Shown here one piece after another: positions 5,489 to 5,860 of a DNA stretch of 5,860 nucleotides. Source of the DNA: Treponema sp. (GTDB lineage: Bacteria > Spirochaetota > Spirochaetia > Treponematales > Breznakiellaceae). Positions within the stretch are counted from its first letter, which is position 1. The number at the start of each line of letters is the position of its first letter. The stretch spans positions 1 through 5,860 of the forward strand of contig WQWD01000158.1 in the NCBI GenBank assembly GCA_009785545.1, read 5' to 3'. Position numbers and translations under genes: made by a program. The notes beneath the pieces were generated by a model. The model did not search any database, was not told the DNA's origin, and saw only the letters and a program-made list of their open reading frames with translations.

Positions 5489-5860
5489 ATGAAAAAATTA
5501 TGGCTTATTTTTATTATGTTTGTTTTTGTAAATGCAGGTGTTTTTTCCCAAGAATCTTTGGAACAAGAAACTCAAGAAACAGATAGAAGATTTTCAATTC
5601 TAACCAGTCCGGCATTTTTTCTGGTCAACCTGATTTCCTTAGGTGCAGCAGATGGACATGGCGGGGTTTTCATTATTGACTTGGAAGGCCAGTATAAAAT
5701 CGATGAAGCGTTCACTTTTTCATTAACATTATCATTTTTTAGCGCTTGGCAGGAAGTCTCTCATATAGGTGTAAAACCAATGTTCATTTATCGTCCATTT
5801 AGAACAGGTTTAAAAGGATTTTATGTGGGTTTTTATCCCAGTATAGGATGGCAGATTGAA
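5489..5860 (+). CDS. Exported protein, possible outer-membrane beta-barrel (partial, 3' end off window)
   Basis: The frame is open from the ATG at 5489 to the window end (124 codons). Residues 1-20 form a Sec signal peptide: MKK, a long Phe/Val/Ile core, then NAGVFS with likely cleavage before Gln21. There is no lipobox cysteine. After an acidic, Gln/Glu-rich stretch (about 22-33), the mature part shows alternating strands rich in aromatic and small residues (for example FTFSLTLSFFSAW and GFYVGFYPSIGW). This pattern fits an outer-membrane beta-barrel or related envelope protein. I do not recognise a specific family, and the missing C-terminus prevents a check for a terminal aromatic residue. 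It has its own promoter and ribosome site and no evident functional link to the toxin-antitoxin pair. Confidence 0.75.
   Translation, partial: MKKLWLIFIMFVFVNAGVFSQESLEQETQETDRRFSILTSPAFFLVNLISLGAADGHGGVFIIDLEGQYKIDEAFTFSLTLSFFSAWQEVSHIGVKPMFIYRPFRTGLKGFYVGFYPSIGWQIE

Overview
The window looks like a piece of a host-associated spirochaete chromosome, most likely Treponema or a close relative (moderate confidence). The clues are two lipoproteins with relaxed spirochaete-style lipoboxes, Ig-like repeats of the 'LxGxVxITG…VGQTLTAN…YQWxRDG…VRVxR…SEP' type joined to an M30-type zinc-peptidase domain, and a Treponema-like exported protein at the right edge. This is family recognition by eye; no database search was run. 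There are no RNA genes, insertion sequences, CRISPR arrays or phage genes that I can see.

Layout. Positions 1-4462 carry a two-gene minus-strand operon. The promoter-proximal gene (4462-2300) is complete, 720 aa. The promoter-distal gene (2295 to beyond position 1) is its paralogue: 765 codons are visible and probably only a few residues and the stop are missing. Both encode surface-type lipoproteins with a HEXXH metallopeptidase domain. They differ mainly in carrying one versus two copies of an 85-residue Ig-like repeat. Four bases separate the stop of the first from the start of the second.

Positions 4463-4676 are a divergent intergenic region. It holds a candidate minus-strand promoter, a leader full of short AGTTTT-type hairpins, and a near-consensus plus-strand promoter whose predicted transcription start falls on the ATG of the next gene. 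Positions 4677-5418 carry a visibly more AT-rich plus-strand pair: an MNT nucleotidyltransferase (MntA-like antitoxin) overlapping by 8 nt a HEPN RNase (HepT-like toxin). All signature motifs are intact. This is a type VII-style toxin-antitoxin or anti-phage module.

Positions 5419-5488 contain a third promoter, with TTGACA and a good -10 at 17-bp spacing. From 5489 an exported protein, possibly an outer-membrane beta-barrel, runs off the right edge.

How the genes relate. The two M30 lipoproteins are probably co-transcribed and translationally coupled, acting outside the cell. The MNT/HEPN pair acts in the cytoplasm and looks like an independent accessory module placed back to back with them. 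The most unusual points are the repeat-number difference between the tandem paralogues, the apparently leaderless antitoxin next to a strongly ribosome-binding toxin with a TTG start, and the structured repeat-rich leader of the peptidase operon.
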